This document shows positions 30,775-40,811 of a stretch of 64,000 nt of DNA, one piece after another (position 1 is the first letter of the stretch; each line of letters begins with the position of its first letter). Both the position numbers and the translations under genes were made by a program. Under the pieces are notes generated by a model. The model had not been told where the DNA came from and made no database searches. It saw only the letters and a program-made list of their open reading frames with translations. Source of the DNA: Marinobacter aromaticivorans (GTDB lineage: Bacteria; Pseudomonadota; Gammaproteobacteria; Pseudomonadales; Oleiphilaceae); assembly GCF_002806975.1 (NCBI RefSeq), contig NZ_NIHD01000011.1, positions 30,961-94,960 on the forward strand, given 5' to 3'.

Positions 30775-31554
30775 TCAGGCGCTTTTTTTGCGGGATTCCC
30801 GGATAACATCGTAGGCGTGGGTGATTTCCTGTGTGCGCTCTTCTGCCATCTCTCGCATGCTTTCCGGAAGGCCGCGGCCCGCAAGTTTGTCCGGGTGGTT
30901 CTCGCTCATCAGTTTGCGGTAGACCTTCTTCAGTTCAGCGTCGCTGATGGAGGGGGCTACACCCATAACCCTGTAGGCATCGTCGGTTTGCTGGGCGGTA
31001 GAACGCCGGCTTCCGGTTTGGCCTGCATGGGCTCCGCGCAGCATGGCTTCCAGCTGATCAACCTGGCTTTCCGGCAGGCCAAGGCCACGGGCAATGCGCA
31101 CCAGCATTTCGTGTTCGGCCGGGTGAACCACCCCGTCTGCTGCAACCGCCGAAACCTGCACCTGAAGAAACATCTGCAGAAAGGCTGGCTGGCGACCACT
31201 GATGCGCAGAAAATGCGCCAATTCGGCATCGAGATCAAAATCTTCGGCTTTACCGCGGCTGAACGCGGCCTTGGCAGTTTCTCTCTGGGCTTCATTCAGG
31301 CGAAAGCGGACGAACATGGCTTCCGCCATCTGTATTTCGTCTTTCGAGACAACGCCATCAGCTTTGCAAAGGGCGCCCATGACCGCAAAAACAGATTCAA
31401 TAAAGCCGGATTGAATGCTCTGAAGTTTGCCAATCAGGCGGCTTTTGGCACGGTTAAGCAGAAAGGCACCAAGGGCGGCTCCCACCAGAAAACCGGGGAA
31501 CTTGCCAAAGGCGTAACCAATCAGACCACCGATGATCATTGCAAACAGCATCAA
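30775..31554 (-). CDS. djlA: Co-chaperone DjlA (TerB-like + DnaJ domain)
   Basis: 259 residues. N-terminal glycine-rich membrane segment LFAMIIGGLIGYAFGKFPG, then GFLVGAALGAFLL (the unusual DjlA dimerising TM), a TerB-like acidic helical domain at about residues 45-160, and a C-terminal J domain with the HPD motif in MSENHPDKLAGRG near 225. It stimulates DnaK at the inner membrane. Gene stands alone, with 155 bases to alkB on the opposite strand. Confidence 0.92.
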   Translation of the reverse strand: MMLFAMIIGGLIGYAFGKFPGFLVGAALGAFLLNRAKSRLIGKLQSIQSGFIESVFAVMGALCKADGVVSKDEIQMAEAMFVRFRLNEAQRETAKAAFSRGKAEDFDLDAELAHFLRISGRQPAFLQMFLQVQVSAVAADGVVHPAEHEMLVRIARGLGLPESQVDQLEAMLRGAHAGQTGSRRSTAQQTDDAYRVMGVAPSISDAELKKVYRKLMSENHPDKLAGRGLPESMREMAEERTQEITHAYDVIRESRKKSA

Positions 31555-31709
31555 AATGTCCTTACGGGATAGTGGAACAGACCACAGAATATACGTGTTT
31601 TTTTGCGGATCTTCATGAACAGGCTTTCATTCAGGGCCCCGGTTTTCCTCTGTGCCGGTGAGTCGTTGTTTTTTTCATGTTAATTTTTACGGGTTTAAAG
31701 GCGCCGCAT

Positions 31710-32360
31710 ATGACCTTCGATATGTTTGCTGACCAACCTCCGGAAACGACAACCGAGACCCTCTCTGAGGGAGCCTTTGTGCTCAGGCAGTTCGCGTCGG
31801 GAAAAGGTCAGCGACTGCTGGACGAGATAGAAAAAATAACAGCAAGCGCTCCATTGCGGCACATGAAAACTCCCGGCGGGCACAGCATGTCCGTAGCCAT
31901 GAGTTGTTGTGGAAGCTGGGGCTGGGTAACCGATGCGGGCGGGTACCGTTACCAGACCACGGACCCCTGCTCCGGTGCCTCCTGGCCGGCAATGCCGCCG
32001 GTTTTTACCGGTTTGGCCAGGTCGGCTGCGCTTGCGGTCGGGTATGCGGATTTCACACCGGACTCATGCCTCATCAATCGCTATGAACCGGGTTCAAAAA
32101 TGGGGCTGCATCAGGACAAGGATGAGCAGGATCTCGCGCAGCCGATTGTGTCGGTCTCTCTCGGCTTGCCCCAGGTGTTTCAGTTTGGCGGGTTGGCTCG
32201 GCGCGAGCGGCCTGCCAGCATTCCCCTGAGCCACGGGGATGTGGTGGTCTGGGGCGGGCCTTCCCGGTTACGGTACCACGGAGTGCTTACCCTGAAAGCC
32301 GGAGTGCATCCCCTGACCGGGCCCTGGCGCTACAATCTCACCTTCCGCTGCGCCCGTTAG
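31710..32360 (+). CDS. alkB: DNA oxidative demethylase AlkB
   Basis: 216 residues from ATG 31710, the same length as E. coli AlkB; an ATG 33 bases upstream has no ribosome site. Fe(II)/2-oxoglutarate dioxygenase motifs: HQDKDEQD (iron-binding His and Asp), the third ligand His in RLRYHGVLTL, and the 2-oxoglutarate Arg in NLTFRCAR at the very C-terminus. Also NRYEPGSKMGLHQD typical of AlkB. Repairs 1-methyladenine and 3-methylcytosine in DNA by oxidative removal of the methyl group. Confidence 0.94.
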   Translation: MTFDMFADQPPETTTETLSEGAFVLRQFASGKGQRLLDEIEKITASAPLRHMKTPGGHSMSVAMSCCGSWGWVTDAGGYRYQTTDPCSGASWPAMPPVFTGLARSAALAVGYADFTPDSCLINRYEPGSKMGLHQDKDEQDLAQPIVSVSLGLPQVFQFGGLARRERPASIPLSHGDVVVWGGPSRLRYHGVLTLKAGVHPLTGPWRYNLTFRCAR

Positions 32361-32372
32361 CGGGTTGCCGGG

Positions 32373-33653
32373 CTACTGGAGCCAGGCCACCAATAGCCCC
32401 GCCCCCAACGACAGCAGCATGGGCCCGGCCACATAGAACCCTGTTTGCCGGTTACCGACAATCCAGGCCATACCGGATTTGACCAGATTGTTAGTGGCCG
32501 CGGCAATAACAATACCGAGAACCGCAGTATCCATGGCCAGGCCGTTATTGGACATGCGGGTAAGGGACAGGGTAATCGCATCTACGTCTGCAATGCCCGA
32601 GGTGGCCGCCAGCATGTAGATACCGGTATCCCCCAGCCAGTTTTTCAGAAAGTCGCCAAGCAGCAAAATGGCCGTTAGCAGTATGCCGAACACCAGTGCC
32701 GATTTGAGCTCCAGCGGGTTCTGCCCCGGGGTAGGCTGGCTTATCCGGTTTGTACCGGAATTTCTGTGCCAGATGAAAATTGCCGGCACATAGAGCAGCA
32801 ATGTCATCACTGCCACGGGCCAGACAAGGCTGGGTAGCAGCGCGCGGTTGATAACGAAGCAGTACACCAGTATGCGCGGGAACATGGTGCCGCAGGCAAT
32901 CAGGATGCCGGTAGCGAATTGTGCATTCAGCGCCGGGTACCGGTCGGCCTGGCGGGCAAAATGCAGCGTTAGTGCGGTGGAGGAACTCAGGCCCGCAAAC
33001 AGGCTGGTAAACAGGATGCCCTTGCTGGTGCCCGCCATCCGCATGGCGAAATAACCCACGAAGGAGATGGATGCAATCATTACCACCATCCACCAGATTT
33101 CCCGGGGATTGAGCACGCCACCGGGGCCCATTTTTTCATTGGGCAGTAACGGCAGCATTACCACGGAAATAACCAGCAGTTTGAGCGCTGCATCCAGTTC
33201 GTGGGCCTGGAGCTTCTGTACCCAGCCGTGAATTTCTTCCTTGTTGTCCAGAATAATCGCGGTGATTACCGCCGCAGTGGTTGCCATCACCGGGTCTACC
33301 GCCACCGCTATGGCGCCGAAGCAGAAGGTCAGTACCATGCTGACCATACCGGTAATGCTGAAGTTGCGGATGTGATCGAGCCGTTCGCTGTAGGCCACAA
33401 TGGACATGGCTACCACGCTCAACAGCAGAACAGGAAAGGTACAAACGGTGATTTCCTGCGCCAGAACCACAGAAATTCCGCCCAGCAGGCCGATAAGAGA
33501 AAACGTGCGAATACCGGCAATACGCTCACCGGATTTCTGCTCGCGGGCTCCCCAACCGCGCTCGAGGCCTATGATGGCACCCAGCAGCAGTGCAACAGCA
33601 AGGTTCAGCGTGGTCTGGTTGGCAGCTAGAAACTGGGATGCAACATCGTCCAT
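32373..33653 (-). CDS. MgtC/SapB + DUF4010-type membrane protein
   Basis: 426 residues from ATG 33653, chosen because AAGGAG lies 12 bases upstream and the protein begins there with its conserved region; a GTG frame opening at 33827 would add 58 residues without similarity to the family. The N-terminal MgtC-like part contains LLLGAIIGLERGWGAREQ and GIRTFSLIGLLGGIS. The C-terminal DUF4010 part has about 8 further hydrophobic segments with YFAMRMAGTSKGILFTSLFAG and SGIADVDAITLSL. Function of this fused family is not established, though an ion or Mg2+-related role is often guessed. Ends 12 bases beyond the convergent alkB stop. Confidence 0.8.
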   Translation of the reverse strand: MDDVASQFLAANQTTLNLAVALLLGAIIGLERGWGAREQKSGERIAGIRTFSLIGLLGGISVVLAQEITVCTFPVLLLSVVAMSIVAYSERLDHIRNFSITGMVSMVLTFCFGAIAVAVDPVMATTAAVITAIILDNKEEIHGWVQKLQAHELDAALKLLVISVVMLPLLPNEKMGPGGVLNPREIWWMVVMIASISFVGYFAMRMAGTSKGILFTSLFAGLSSSTALTLHFARQADRYPALNAQFATGILIACGTMFPRILVYCFVINRALLPSLVWPVAVMTLLLYVPAIFIWHRNSGTNRISQPTPGQNPLELKSALVFGILLTAILLLGDFLKNWLGDTGIYMLAATSGIADVDAITLSLTRMSNNGLAMDTAVLGIVIAAATNNLVKSGMAWIVGNRQTGFYVAGPMLLSLGAGLLVAWLQ

Positions 33654-33859
33654 GAACGGGTGAACTCCTTCAGGATCATCAGTGAGGCATGAGCGCCAAT
33701 GATACCAGTCCGTGGGGCGCAGGGGCACAGGCACCCTTACGCCTACCCCGGCATTTTGATAGACTTCGCGCCCTTTATTTTGCCGAAGCGTTTTTCCGAC
33801 CCCAGCCTCGGTAACCCGTTTTTTCACGCAATAGTGCTGCCAGCCGGATATTTGAAACT

Positions 33860-35347
33860 ATGGTAAATACTCTGAAAGCCAACTGGTTTTCCAACACCAA
33901 GGGTGATTTGCTCGCCGGAATTGTGGTTGCCCTCGCGCTGATTCCCGAAGCAATTGCGTTCTCGATCATCGCCGGGGTAGACCCCAAAGTCGGGCTTTAC
34001 GCCTCCTTCTGCATCGCGGTAATCATTGCCTTCGTAGGCGGTCGCCCGGGCATGATTTCGGCGGCTACCGGCGCCATGGCGCTGCTGATGGTTACGCTGG
34101 TAAAAGAACATGGCCTGGAATATCTGATGGCGGCAACCCTGCTTACCGGGGTCATTCAGATCCTGGCCGGTGTGTTGAAACTGGGCAGCCTTATGCGGTT
34201 TGTATCCCGCTCGGTTGTTACCGGCTTTGTGAATGCGCTTGCCATCCTGATCTTCATGGCCCAGCTGCCTGAGCTGACGAACGTAACCTGGCACGTATAC
34301 GCCATGACCGCTGCCGGCTTGGGTATTATCTACCTTTTCCCCTATGTGCCTGTGGTGGGCAAAATGTTGCCATCGCCACTGATCTGTATCGTTGTTCTCA
34401 CCGTTGTTGCCGTATGGTTCAACATCGACGTGCGCACCGTCGGCGACATGGGCGAACTGCCGGATACCCTGCCCGTTTTTCTCTGGCCGGATGTACCGCT
34501 GAACCTCGAAACCCTGATGATCATTCTGCCGTATTCCATACCTCTTGCGGTGGTCGGTTTGCTGGAGTCCATGATGACGGCCACCATCGTGGATGACCTT
34601 ACCGATACGGAAAGCGATCGCAACCGCGAGTGCCGGGGGCAGGGCATCGCCAACATCGGGTCCGGCCTGTTTGGCGGCATGGCGGGCTGTGCAATGATTG
34701 GCCAGTCGGTTATCAATATAAAGTCCGGTGGCCGAACCCGGCTTTCAACGCTCACGGCGGGCGTGTTTCTCATGGTCATGATTCTGATTCTGGATGACAT
34801 CCTGGTGCAGATCCCCATGGCGGCGCTGGTGGCTGTAATGATCATGGTGTCTATTGGTACCTTCTCCTGGGAATCCATCCGTAACCTGAGAAAACACCCG
34901 CTCTCGACCAATATCGTCATGCTGGTAACCGTTTGCGTGGTGGTTGCAACCCACAATCTGGCATTGGGTGTGTTTGCCGGGGTATTGCTTGCCTCTCTGT
35001 TTTTTGCCAACAAGATCGGGCATTTTATGGAGGTTCAATCCACCCTGGATGAAACCACCAATACCCGCACCTACACTGTAATGGGGCAGGTGTTTTTCAG
35101 TTCGTCTGAAAAATTCGTTGCCGCGTTTGATTTCCGCGAGGTGGTGGATAAAGTGGTCATAGATGTGAGCCGCGCCCACTTCTGGGACATTACTGCCGTG
35201 GGTGCGCTGGATAAAGTTGTTATCAAGTTCCGTCGTGACGGCGCGGAAGTGGAAGTCATTGGCATGAACAAGGCCAGCGCTACCATTGTTGACCGTTTTG
35301 GCGTGCACGATAAGCCGGAAGGTATTGATCAACTGATGGGCCATTAA
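33860..35347 (+). CDS. SulP-family (SLC26) anion transporter with STAS domain
   Basis: 495 residues. Membrane part from residue 5 with [20 protein letters not shown] (SulP TM1 signature), [20 protein letters not shown] and [20 protein letters not shown]-terminal cytoplasmic STAS domain at about 400-495 ([19 protein letters not shown]). Carries sulfate, bicarbonate or related anions; the exact ion cannot be read. Separated from the divergent MgtC-like gene by 206 bases and followed by a universal stress protein gene after 2 bases, a pair often seen together. Confidence 0.92.
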   Translation: MVNTLKANWFSNTKGDLLAGIVVALALIPEAIAFSIIAGVDPKVGLYASFCIAVIIAFVGGRPGMISAATGAMALLMVTLVKEHGLEYLMAATLLTGVIQILAGVLKLGSLMRFVSRSVVTGFVNALAILIFMAQLPELTNVTWHVYAMTAAGLGIIYLFPYVPVVGKMLPSPLICIVVLTVVAVWFNIDVRTVGDMGELPDTLPVFLWPDVPLNLETLMIILPYSIPLAVVGLLESMMTATIVDDLTDTESDRNRECRGQGIANIGSGLFGGMAGCAMIGQSVINIKSGGRTRLSTLTAGVFLMVMILILDDILVQIPMAALVAVMIMVSIGTFSWESIRNLRKHPLSTNIVMLVTVCVVVATHNLALGVFAGVLLASLFFANKIGHFMEVQSTLDETTNTRTYTVMGQVFFSSSEKFVAAFDFREVVDKVVIDVSRAHFWDITAVGALDKVVIKFRRDGAEVEVIGMNKASATIVDRFGVHDKPEGIDQLMGH

Positions 35348-35349
35348 GT

Positions 35350-36243
35350 ATGCAAGACACGACCGCGAATTCCCAAGCCAACAACCAGGACACGCTGCAG
35401 GTTGTAGCCTGTGTTGACGGATCCAGCGCGGCACCGGCGGTATGCGATTACGCCGCCTGGGCCAGTACCTACATGAACTCACCACTGACCCTGCTGCATG
35501 TGCTTGATGAAGAACGCTACCCATCGGAGCCGGATCTGGCGGGTAACATTGGCCTGGGCAGCCGCGAGCATTTGCTTGACGAGCTGGCACAACTGGATCG
35601 CAAGAGGGCCAAGCTGGCTCTGGAACACGGTAATCACCTGCTGGATGAGGCTGCCCACAGGCTGCAGAAAGCCGGTATCAGTGACATCAAAAAACGTCAG
35701 CGCCACGGAGATCTGACCGAATCGCTGCTGGCCATGCAGGAGGAAGTACGCTTGCTGGTCATGGGGCTGCATGGGGAAAGCAGTTCCGATCGCGACCAGC
35801 GCATTGGCAGCCAGCTGGAAACGGTCATACGCAGCATGAGCCGGCCCATTCTTCTGGTGCCCAATGAGTTTACCACTCCCAAAAGCGCCATGCTGGCCTT
35901 TGATGGCAGCGCCACGGCGTTTCGTGGCGTTGAGCACTTGGCGGCCAGCCCGGTGCTCAAGGGCATGCCCCTGCATCTGGTGATGGTTGGCAGCGAAACA
36001 CCGGAAGCCATGGCTCAGCTCCGCAAGGCGGAATCCATGCTGGCGCCGCTGGAGTCGGAAATCACCCTGGCTATCCGCAGCGGCGATGTAGAGCGGGTGC
36101 TACACAGCTACCAGGATGAATTCGATATCGATATTCTGGTGATGGGGGCATACGGCCACTCGAAAATCCGCCGCTTTTTACTGGGCAGTACAACCACCAG
36201 TATGCTGAACACGGCCAAAACGCCCTTGGTAATTCTGCGCTAA
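35350..36243 (+). CDS. Universal stress protein, tandem UspA domains
   Basis: 297 residues with two UspA-like domains (about 15-170 and 175-297). The second keeps the ATP-binding pattern G-x2-G-x9-G-S in MGAYGHSKIRRFLLGSTTTS; the first is partly degenerate (GLHGESSSDRDQRIGSQ). Follows the SulP transporter by 2 bases and is probably co-transcribed. A role in regulating the transporter or in stress survival is plausible and unproven. Confidence 0.9.
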   Translation: MQDTTANSQANNQDTLQVVACVDGSSAAPAVCDYAAWASTYMNSPLTLLHVLDEERYPSEPDLAGNIGLGSREHLLDELAQLDRKRAKLALEHGNHLLDEAAHRLQKAGISDIKKRQRHGDLTESLLAMQEEVRLLVMGLHGESSSDRDQRIGSQLETVIRSMSRPILLVPNEFTTPKSAMLAFDGSATAFRGVEHLAASPVLKGMPLHLVMVGSETPEAMAQLRKAESMLAPLESEITLAIRSGDVERVLHSYQDEFDIDILVMGAYGHSKIRRFLLGSTTTSMLNTAKTPLVILR

Positions 36244-36272
36244 AAGCGGCTGTTTACCGCTGAGTGCATAAA

Positions 36273-36305
36273 AAAAGGCGAAGCATGAAGCCTGCTTCGC
36301 CTTTT
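36273..36305. terminator. Bidirectional terminator between usp and trpB
   Basis: AAAAGGCGAAGCA (36273-36285) pairs with TGCTTCGCCTTTT (36293-36305), a 13-bp perfect stem with a 7-base loop and A/T runs on both sides. Serves both convergent genes. Confidence 0.93.
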
Positions 36306-36335
36306 CCGGAGCGCGCTTAAACAGTTGTTGCCGGC

Positions 36336-37541
36336 TCAGAGCCCGAGCTTTTCTGCCACGTAATCCGCGTCTTTATCACCACGGCCGGAAAGGTTAATCA
36401 GTATTGACTGCTCCGGGGACAGGTTTGGTGCTTCCTTTATGGCCCAGGCAACGGCATGGGCACTTTCCAGGGCAGGAATAATGCCTTCCACCCGCGACAG
36501 CATCATAAATGCATCCAGGCATTCGGTGTCTGTAGCGCAGGCATACTCCACGCGCCCCAGATCCTTGAGATAGCTATGCTGCGGGCCACTGCCCGGGTAG
36601 TCCAGGCCGGACGCTATGGAGTAGACCGGTTGCGGGTTACCCTCATCGTCTTCAAGAACATAACAGGCCATGCCATGGATCTGGCCGGGTTTGCCCAGAG
36701 TCATGGTTGCGGCATGATGATCCGTGTCCAGGCCTTCACCAGCCGGTTCTACGCCCACCAGCCTGACGCTTTCATCATTCAGGAAAGCCGTGAAAATTCC
36801 TATAGCGTTGGAACCACCACCCACGCAGGCCGCTATGTAATCCGGCAGCTTGTTGTAGCGCTCCAGAAACTGCGCACGGGCCTCGCGACCAACAACGGAC
36901 TGAAAATCGCGAACCATACCGGGGAAGGGGTGCGGGCCGACCACAGAACCAATGGCGTAAATAAAATTCTGAGGGTCTTTCAGGTACTCGTCAAAGGCGC
37001 TGTCCACAGCGTCTTTCAGGGTGGCGGTACCGCGGGTAACCGGAATCAGCGTGGCGCCAAGGATTTTCATCTTGGTCACATTCGGATGCTCTTTGGCGAT
37101 ATCCACCGTACCCATGTGAATCTCACAGGGAATGCCCACCAGAGCACAGGCCGTTGCCAGGGCCACGCCGTGCTGGCCGGCGCCGGTCTCGGCAATCACC
37201 TTGGTTTTGCCCATGAACTTCGCCAGCAAGGCTTCGCCCAGGCAGTGATTGATCTTGTGAGCGCCGGTATGGTTAAGATCTTCCCGCTTCAGGTAAATGC
37301 GTGCGCCACCGAGTTTTTCGGACAGCCGGCGTGCGTAGAAAACCGGGCTGGGCCGGCCTACATAATCCGCCAGCAAGTAAGCCAGTTCGTCCTGAAAATC
37401 CTTGCGCTGGCGGATCTCCTGGTAGGCTGCACTGATTTCGTCCATTACCTGTTTCAGTTCCGGCGGCACGAACTGCCCGCCGTATTTTCCAAAAAAACCC
37501 TGTGCGTCTGGCAGGTTATCGTAGGGGGAAGGCGTGCTCAT
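36336..37541 (-). CDS. trpB: Tryptophan synthase beta subunit (stand-alone)
   Basis: 401 residues. PLP Lys in [18 protein letters not shown] (about residue 90), catalytic Glu in [15 protein letters not shown] (about 113), PLP phosphate loop [10 protein letters not shown] near 235, Asp in [12 protein letters not shown] and C-terminal SGRGDKD. All catalytic residues are present. Unusual points: no trpA or other trp gene is adjacent (next genes are a usp and a HI0933-type flavoprotein), and stretches such as [21 protein letters not shown] differ from the standard TrpB1 of the trp operon. It could be a second, stand-alone TrpB that makes Trp from indole and Ser. Confidence 0.88.
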   Translation of the reverse strand: MSTPSPYDNLPDAQGFFGKYGGQFVPPELKQVMDEISAAYQEIRQRKDFQDELAYLLADYVGRPSPVFYARRLSEKLGGARIYLKREDLNHTGAHKINHCLGEALLAKFMGKTKVIAETGAGQHGVALATACALVGIPCEIHMGTVDIAKEHPNVTKMKILGATLIPVTRGTATLKDAVDSAFDEYLKDPQNFIYAIGSVVGPHPFPGMVRDFQSVVGREARAQFLERYNKLPDYIAACVGGGSNAIGIFTAFLNDESVRLVGVEPAGEGLDTDHHAATMTLGKPGQIHGMACYVLEDDEGNPQPVYSIASGLDYPGSGPQHSYLKDLGRVEYACATDTECLDAFMMLSRVEGIIPALESAHAVAWAIKEAPNLSPEQSILINLSGRGDKDADYVAEKLGL

Positions 37542-37638
37542 AAACAGTGTCTCTTTTGAAATGATGGAGCAATAATAGCGTCCCGTTCGTGGTCACTCAA
37601 TGCCGGTGGCAACTGGGCAGGGAGACAGCGTTATCAGG

Positions 37639-38832
37639 TCAGACTGCTTGCCCTGCCGCTACCCCCGAAGCCCAGGCCCATTGGAAATTATGCCCGCCCA
37701 AGTGCCCCGTTACGTCTACAACCTCGCCGATGAAATACAAATTCGGATGCTCCAGCGCCGCCATGGTTTTTGAGGAAAGCTGACGGGTGTCTACACCGCC
37801 CAGTGTCACTTCGGCCGTTCGATAGCCTTCGGTTCCAGCCGGTTTGACTGTCCACCGCCCAAGCGTTTCCGAGACCTGTTCAAGGTCACTGTTCCTGTAG
37901 CCCTGAAGCGGGCCACTCCAGCCATAAATATCGTTAAAAGCCTGGGCAAAACGTCTGGGCAGGTGTTGGGCCAGATAATGAACAATCGTGGATTGCGGCT
38001 TTTGTTTGCGCAGGGAAACCAGATCGTCGTGGATATTGCGATCCGGAAGCAGGTTGATGGTCAACGCGTCGCCAGGCTGCCAGAAGCTGGAGATCTGCAG
38101 CATCGAAGGCCCGCTAAGGCCCCGATGCGTGACCAGCATGGGTTCGCGGAAATGATGATTATTGCAGGCCGCATCCACCGGGCAGCTGACGCCTGAGAGA
38201 GGTGCAAGCTGCTGCTTCAGTTCCGGGTGCAGGGTGAAGGGCACCAGCCCGGCCCGGGTGGGCAGAACCCTGAGGCCGAACTGCCGGGCAACCTCGTAAC
38301 CGAACCCTGTGGCGCCCATGGTGGGGATGGACAAGCCTCCACTGGCGATGACCAGAGATTCGCAGGTGAGGGTGCCAGCACTGGTATCCACACGGTAATG
38401 GTTGGTTTCTTTGGCGATGCCTTTCACGCTGGTGTTCATGCGGATTTCGGCACCTGCCCAGTCACATTCAGTCAGTAGCATAGTGACTATATCTTTCGCG
38501 CTGTCTTTGCAGAACAGTTGGCCAGCAGCTTTCTCTTCATGCTCAATGCCGTGGCGCTCAACAAGATCCAGAAAGTTCTGCGGCGTGTAACGCTTGAGGG
38601 CGGAAATACAGAAACGTGGGTTGTCGGAGAGAAAATTGGCAGGCGTGCTGTTGAGGTTGGTGAAGTTACAGCGCCCGCCACCGGACATGAGGATCTTTTT
38701 GCCGGGCTTGTTGGCATGATCAACAACCAGCACCTTGCGCCCGCGATAGCCGGCGGTCGCAGCACACATCAGGCCGGCGGCGCCGGCACCGATAATGATT
38801 ACGTCGTACTGGTTGCTGGAACTTGCCGTCAT
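37639..38832 (-). CDS. HI0933/YhiN-family flavoprotein (BaiN-like NAD(P)/FAD oxidoreductase)
   Basis: 397 residues from ATG 38832; a longer frame opens at 38940 but the first 36 residues have no family character. FAD-binding IIIGAGAAGLMCAATAGYRG at the N-terminus, then PGKKILMSGGGRCNFTN, the hallmark of the HI0933 family, and a C-terminal GGVDTRQLSSKTM and GHLGGHNFQWAWASG. Function is not settled; members have been linked to flavin-dependent reduction of steroid-like acids and to rRNA modification cofactors. Isolated gene, upstream of trpB on the same strand. Confidence 0.9.
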   Translation of the reverse strand: MTASSSNQYDVIIIGAGAAGLMCAATAGYRGRKVLVVDHANKPGKKILMSGGGRCNFTNLNSTPANFLSDNPRFCISALKRYTPQNFLDLVERHGIEHEEKAAGQLFCKDSAKDIVTMLLTECDWAGAEIRMNTSVKGIAKETNHYRVDTSAGTLTCESLVIASGGLSIPTMGATGFGYEVARQFGLRVLPTRAGLVPFTLHPELKQQLAPLSGVSCPVDAACNNHHFREPMLVTHRGLSGPSMLQISSFWQPGDALTINLLPDRNIHDDLVSLRKQKPQSTIVHYLAQHLPRRFAQAFNDIYGWSGPLQGYRNSDLEQVSETLGRWTVKPAGTEGYRTAEVTLGGVDTRQLSSKTMAALEHPNLYFIGEVVDVTGHLGGHNFQWAWASGVAAGQAV

Positions 38833-38875
38833 TACTGCCCGCCGATTGAAACATTTGGCGCGCAGTATACCAGTC

Positions 38876-39142
38876 TCAGGGCTGCTGTATGGCGTAGTGG
38901 TGAGCCTTGTAACTGGCAAACTGCTCCAGCTCGCGCTCACTGTAAAAATGTAGCTCGGGCAGTGGTTTATTGTAGGTGATTACCCAGTGTTCCGCGTCTG
39001 TCCGGTTCACAGAAAACCCGAGGTCTTGCAGCCATTGCTGGCTGGTTTTGTCTTTCGCGTTGAATAGCGACGGAGCGTCAGGTTGCAGGCCAAAAAGATT
39101 ATTGCGGGTTGCTGCCAGAGCGTGAATGTTTGCTATGCCCAT
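38876..39142 (-). CDS. Small protein of unknown function (88 aa)
   Basis: 88 residues from ATG 39142, which has an AGGAG site 9 bases upstream; a longer frame opens at 39253 without such a site. No signal peptide, membrane segment or motif recognised. The sequence is soluble and contains ITYNKPLPELHFYSERELE with a mix of polar and aromatic residues. Lies 43 bases upstream of the flavoprotein start on the same strand and may be co-transcribed. Not assigned. Confidence 0.6.
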   Translation of the reverse strand: MGIANIHALAATRNNLFGLQPDAPSLFNAKDKTSQQWLQDLGFSVNRTDAEHWVITYNKPLPELHFYSERELEQFASYKAHHYAIQQP

Positions 39143-39372
39143 TATGAAACTCCTGCTTCTGTTTGCGATGTTGTTATTGTCCTTCTTTGCTGACAGCCAT
39201 AACAGATTCAGATAATCTGTTTTTGAACCGGTACAGAAGGATCGGATCATCATCTGTACTGGTCGGTTTTTGCGGCATCTGTACCCTTTCGGTCTGATGC
39301 TGATCTGTTGCAGCAGGTGCCCTGGCTGTCCGCGTGGGGCGAAGGCTTTTCTGATTCGGTGAGGCAGATGGG

Positions 39373-40785
39373 ATGGGCGTTCTATATAACCAGGTGGCAG
39401 ACAGGCTACAGGCGCTGATCAGGGACGGGGTTTACCGGGACGGGGATCGCCTGCCCGGTGTGCGGATACTGAGCAAGCAGTTTGATGTCAGTATTTCAAC
39501 AGTGCTGCAGGCACATCAGACCCTGGAAGCCCGGGGGTATCTTGAGGCCCGGGAGCGTAGTGGCTATTTCGTGCGCTTGCCTGTGGTTGATGCCCCGGAG
39601 CCGGTAATGCACAGGCATCGTAGCCGCCCGGTTCCGGTCACCGCGCGGGAGATGACCCTTGAGTTGTGTGCCGATGAGCAAAAGCGCATGGTGCCGCTGG
39701 CAACCGCCATTCCGCATGCGGATTACCTGCCGCTGCGGCAGATCCAGCAGTGCACGCTGTGGGCTGCACGGCGTGGCCTTGAAACCCTGGATTACGCCTT
39801 TCCCGGTAAGGAATCGTTTCGCAGGCAGATTGCCCAGCGTATGGCCTCCGTGGGCGTTCCGGTTACGCCTGATGATGTGCTGGTTACCAACGGCGCCCAG
39901 GAAGCTATTATTCTCGGTTTGCGCGCCGTTACCCAGCCCGGGGACATAGTGGCGGTTGAGTCACCCTCGTTTCCTGGGATTCTGCAGGCCCTGGAAGTGG
40001 TCGGGCTGCGGGCGATAGAGATCCCAACCCACCCGTCCGACGGTCTCAGCCTTGAAGGCCTGCAGTTGGCGCTGGAGCAGTGGCCCCTGAAAGCCTGTGT
40101 GGTGGTAACCAACCACAGTAACCCCATGGGCGCCCGAATGCCGGATGAACGTAAGAAGCAACTGGTGTCCATGCTTGCCGCCGCTGGCGTGCCGTTGATA
40201 GAGGATGATATATACGGAGACCTCTACCACACAGGCGAAAGGCCGAGGCCTGCCAAGGCCTTTGACCGTTCGGACAACGTGATCTACTGCAATTCATTTT
40301 CAAAGACCATTTCTCCCGGGCTGAGGTTGGGCTGGATGTTACCGGGGCGCTACATGGCCAGCGCCAGGCAACAAAAGTACTTTTCCAACCTGGCGACCTC
40401 TTCCATTCCGCAACTGGCGGTTGCGCATTTTCTCGAACAGGGCGGCTATGATCGTTATCTGCGCTCTGCCCGCCAGAATTACCGGGAGGCGACGGAACGT
40501 ATGAGAGCGGCCGTGGCTCGGTCGTTCCCTTCTGGTACGGCGGTGAGCAGGCCGCAGGGTGGTTTTGTGCTCTGGGTGCAGATGCCTGCGGAGGTTTCGG
40601 GAACCCGGGTTTATCACCGCGCCCGTGAAGAGAATATCAATGTAGCTCCGGGGCTGATGTTTTCGATCTCGGACAAGTTCGAATCCTGCCTGCGACTGAA
40701 CGGCGGCAACCCTTGGAGCGAACGCATAGACCAGGCAATTGCCCGGCTTGGGGCGCTGGCACATGAGGAGCTTGCCCGGCGCTGA
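39373..40785 (+). CDS. MocR-family regulator (GntR HTH fused to aminotransferase domain)
   Basis: 470 residues. N-terminal winged HTH LQALIRDGVYRDGDRLPGVR and VSISTVLQAHQTLEARGYLEA (residues 10-60), then an aminotransferase fold I domain with the PLP Lys in CNSFSKTISPGLRLGW near residue 314 and NHSNPMGARMP. GAGG at 39361-39364 precedes ATG 39373 by 8 bases. MocR regulators use PLP and an amino compound as ligands, for example PdxR and GabR. The target gene is not obvious: nothing divergent lies close by except the 88-aa protein gene 230 bases away. Confidence 0.92.
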   Translation: MGVLYNQVADRLQALIRDGVYRDGDRLPGVRILSKQFDVSISTVLQAHQTLEARGYLEARERSGYFVRLPVVDAPEPVMHRHRSRPVPVTAREMTLELCADEQKRMVPLATAIPHADYLPLRQIQQCTLWAARRGLETLDYAFPGKESFRRQIAQRMASVGVPVTPDDVLVTNGAQEAIILGLRAVTQPGDIVAVESPSFPGILQALEVVGLRAIEIPTHPSDGLSLEGLQLALEQWPLKACVVVTNHSNPMGARMPDERKKQLVSMLAAAGVPLIEDDIYGDLYHTGERPRPAKAFDRSDNVIYCNSFSKTISPGLRLGWMLPGRYMASARQQKYFSNLATSSIPQLAVAHFLEQGGYDRYLRSARQNYREATERMRAAVARSFPSGTAVSRPQGGFVLWVQMPAEVSGTRVYHRAREENINVAPGLMFSISDKFESCLRLNGGNPWSERIDQAIARLGALAHEELARR

Positions 40786-40811
40786 TACAGGGCGCATGGC
40801 GGCTGCATGGC

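Noticed and set aside
33700..33770. tRNA-like GC-rich stretch upstream of the MgtC-like gene
   Set aside because: Its translation resembles frames sometimes seen across tRNA 3' ends, but no cloverleaf or T-loop could be built.
33654..33827. N-terminal extension of the MgtC/DUF4010 protein to GTG 33827
   Set aside because: The extra 58 residues have no family character and a ribosome site fits the internal ATG at 33653.
34745..35590. 281-codon minus-strand frame opposite SulP and usp genes
   Set aside because: Both plus-strand genes are intact and conserved; the frame is rich in His, Gln and Asn as expected of a shadow frame.
33860..36243. Possible sulfate assimilation cluster
   Set aside because: Only a SulP transporter and a universal stress protein are present; no cys genes accompany them.
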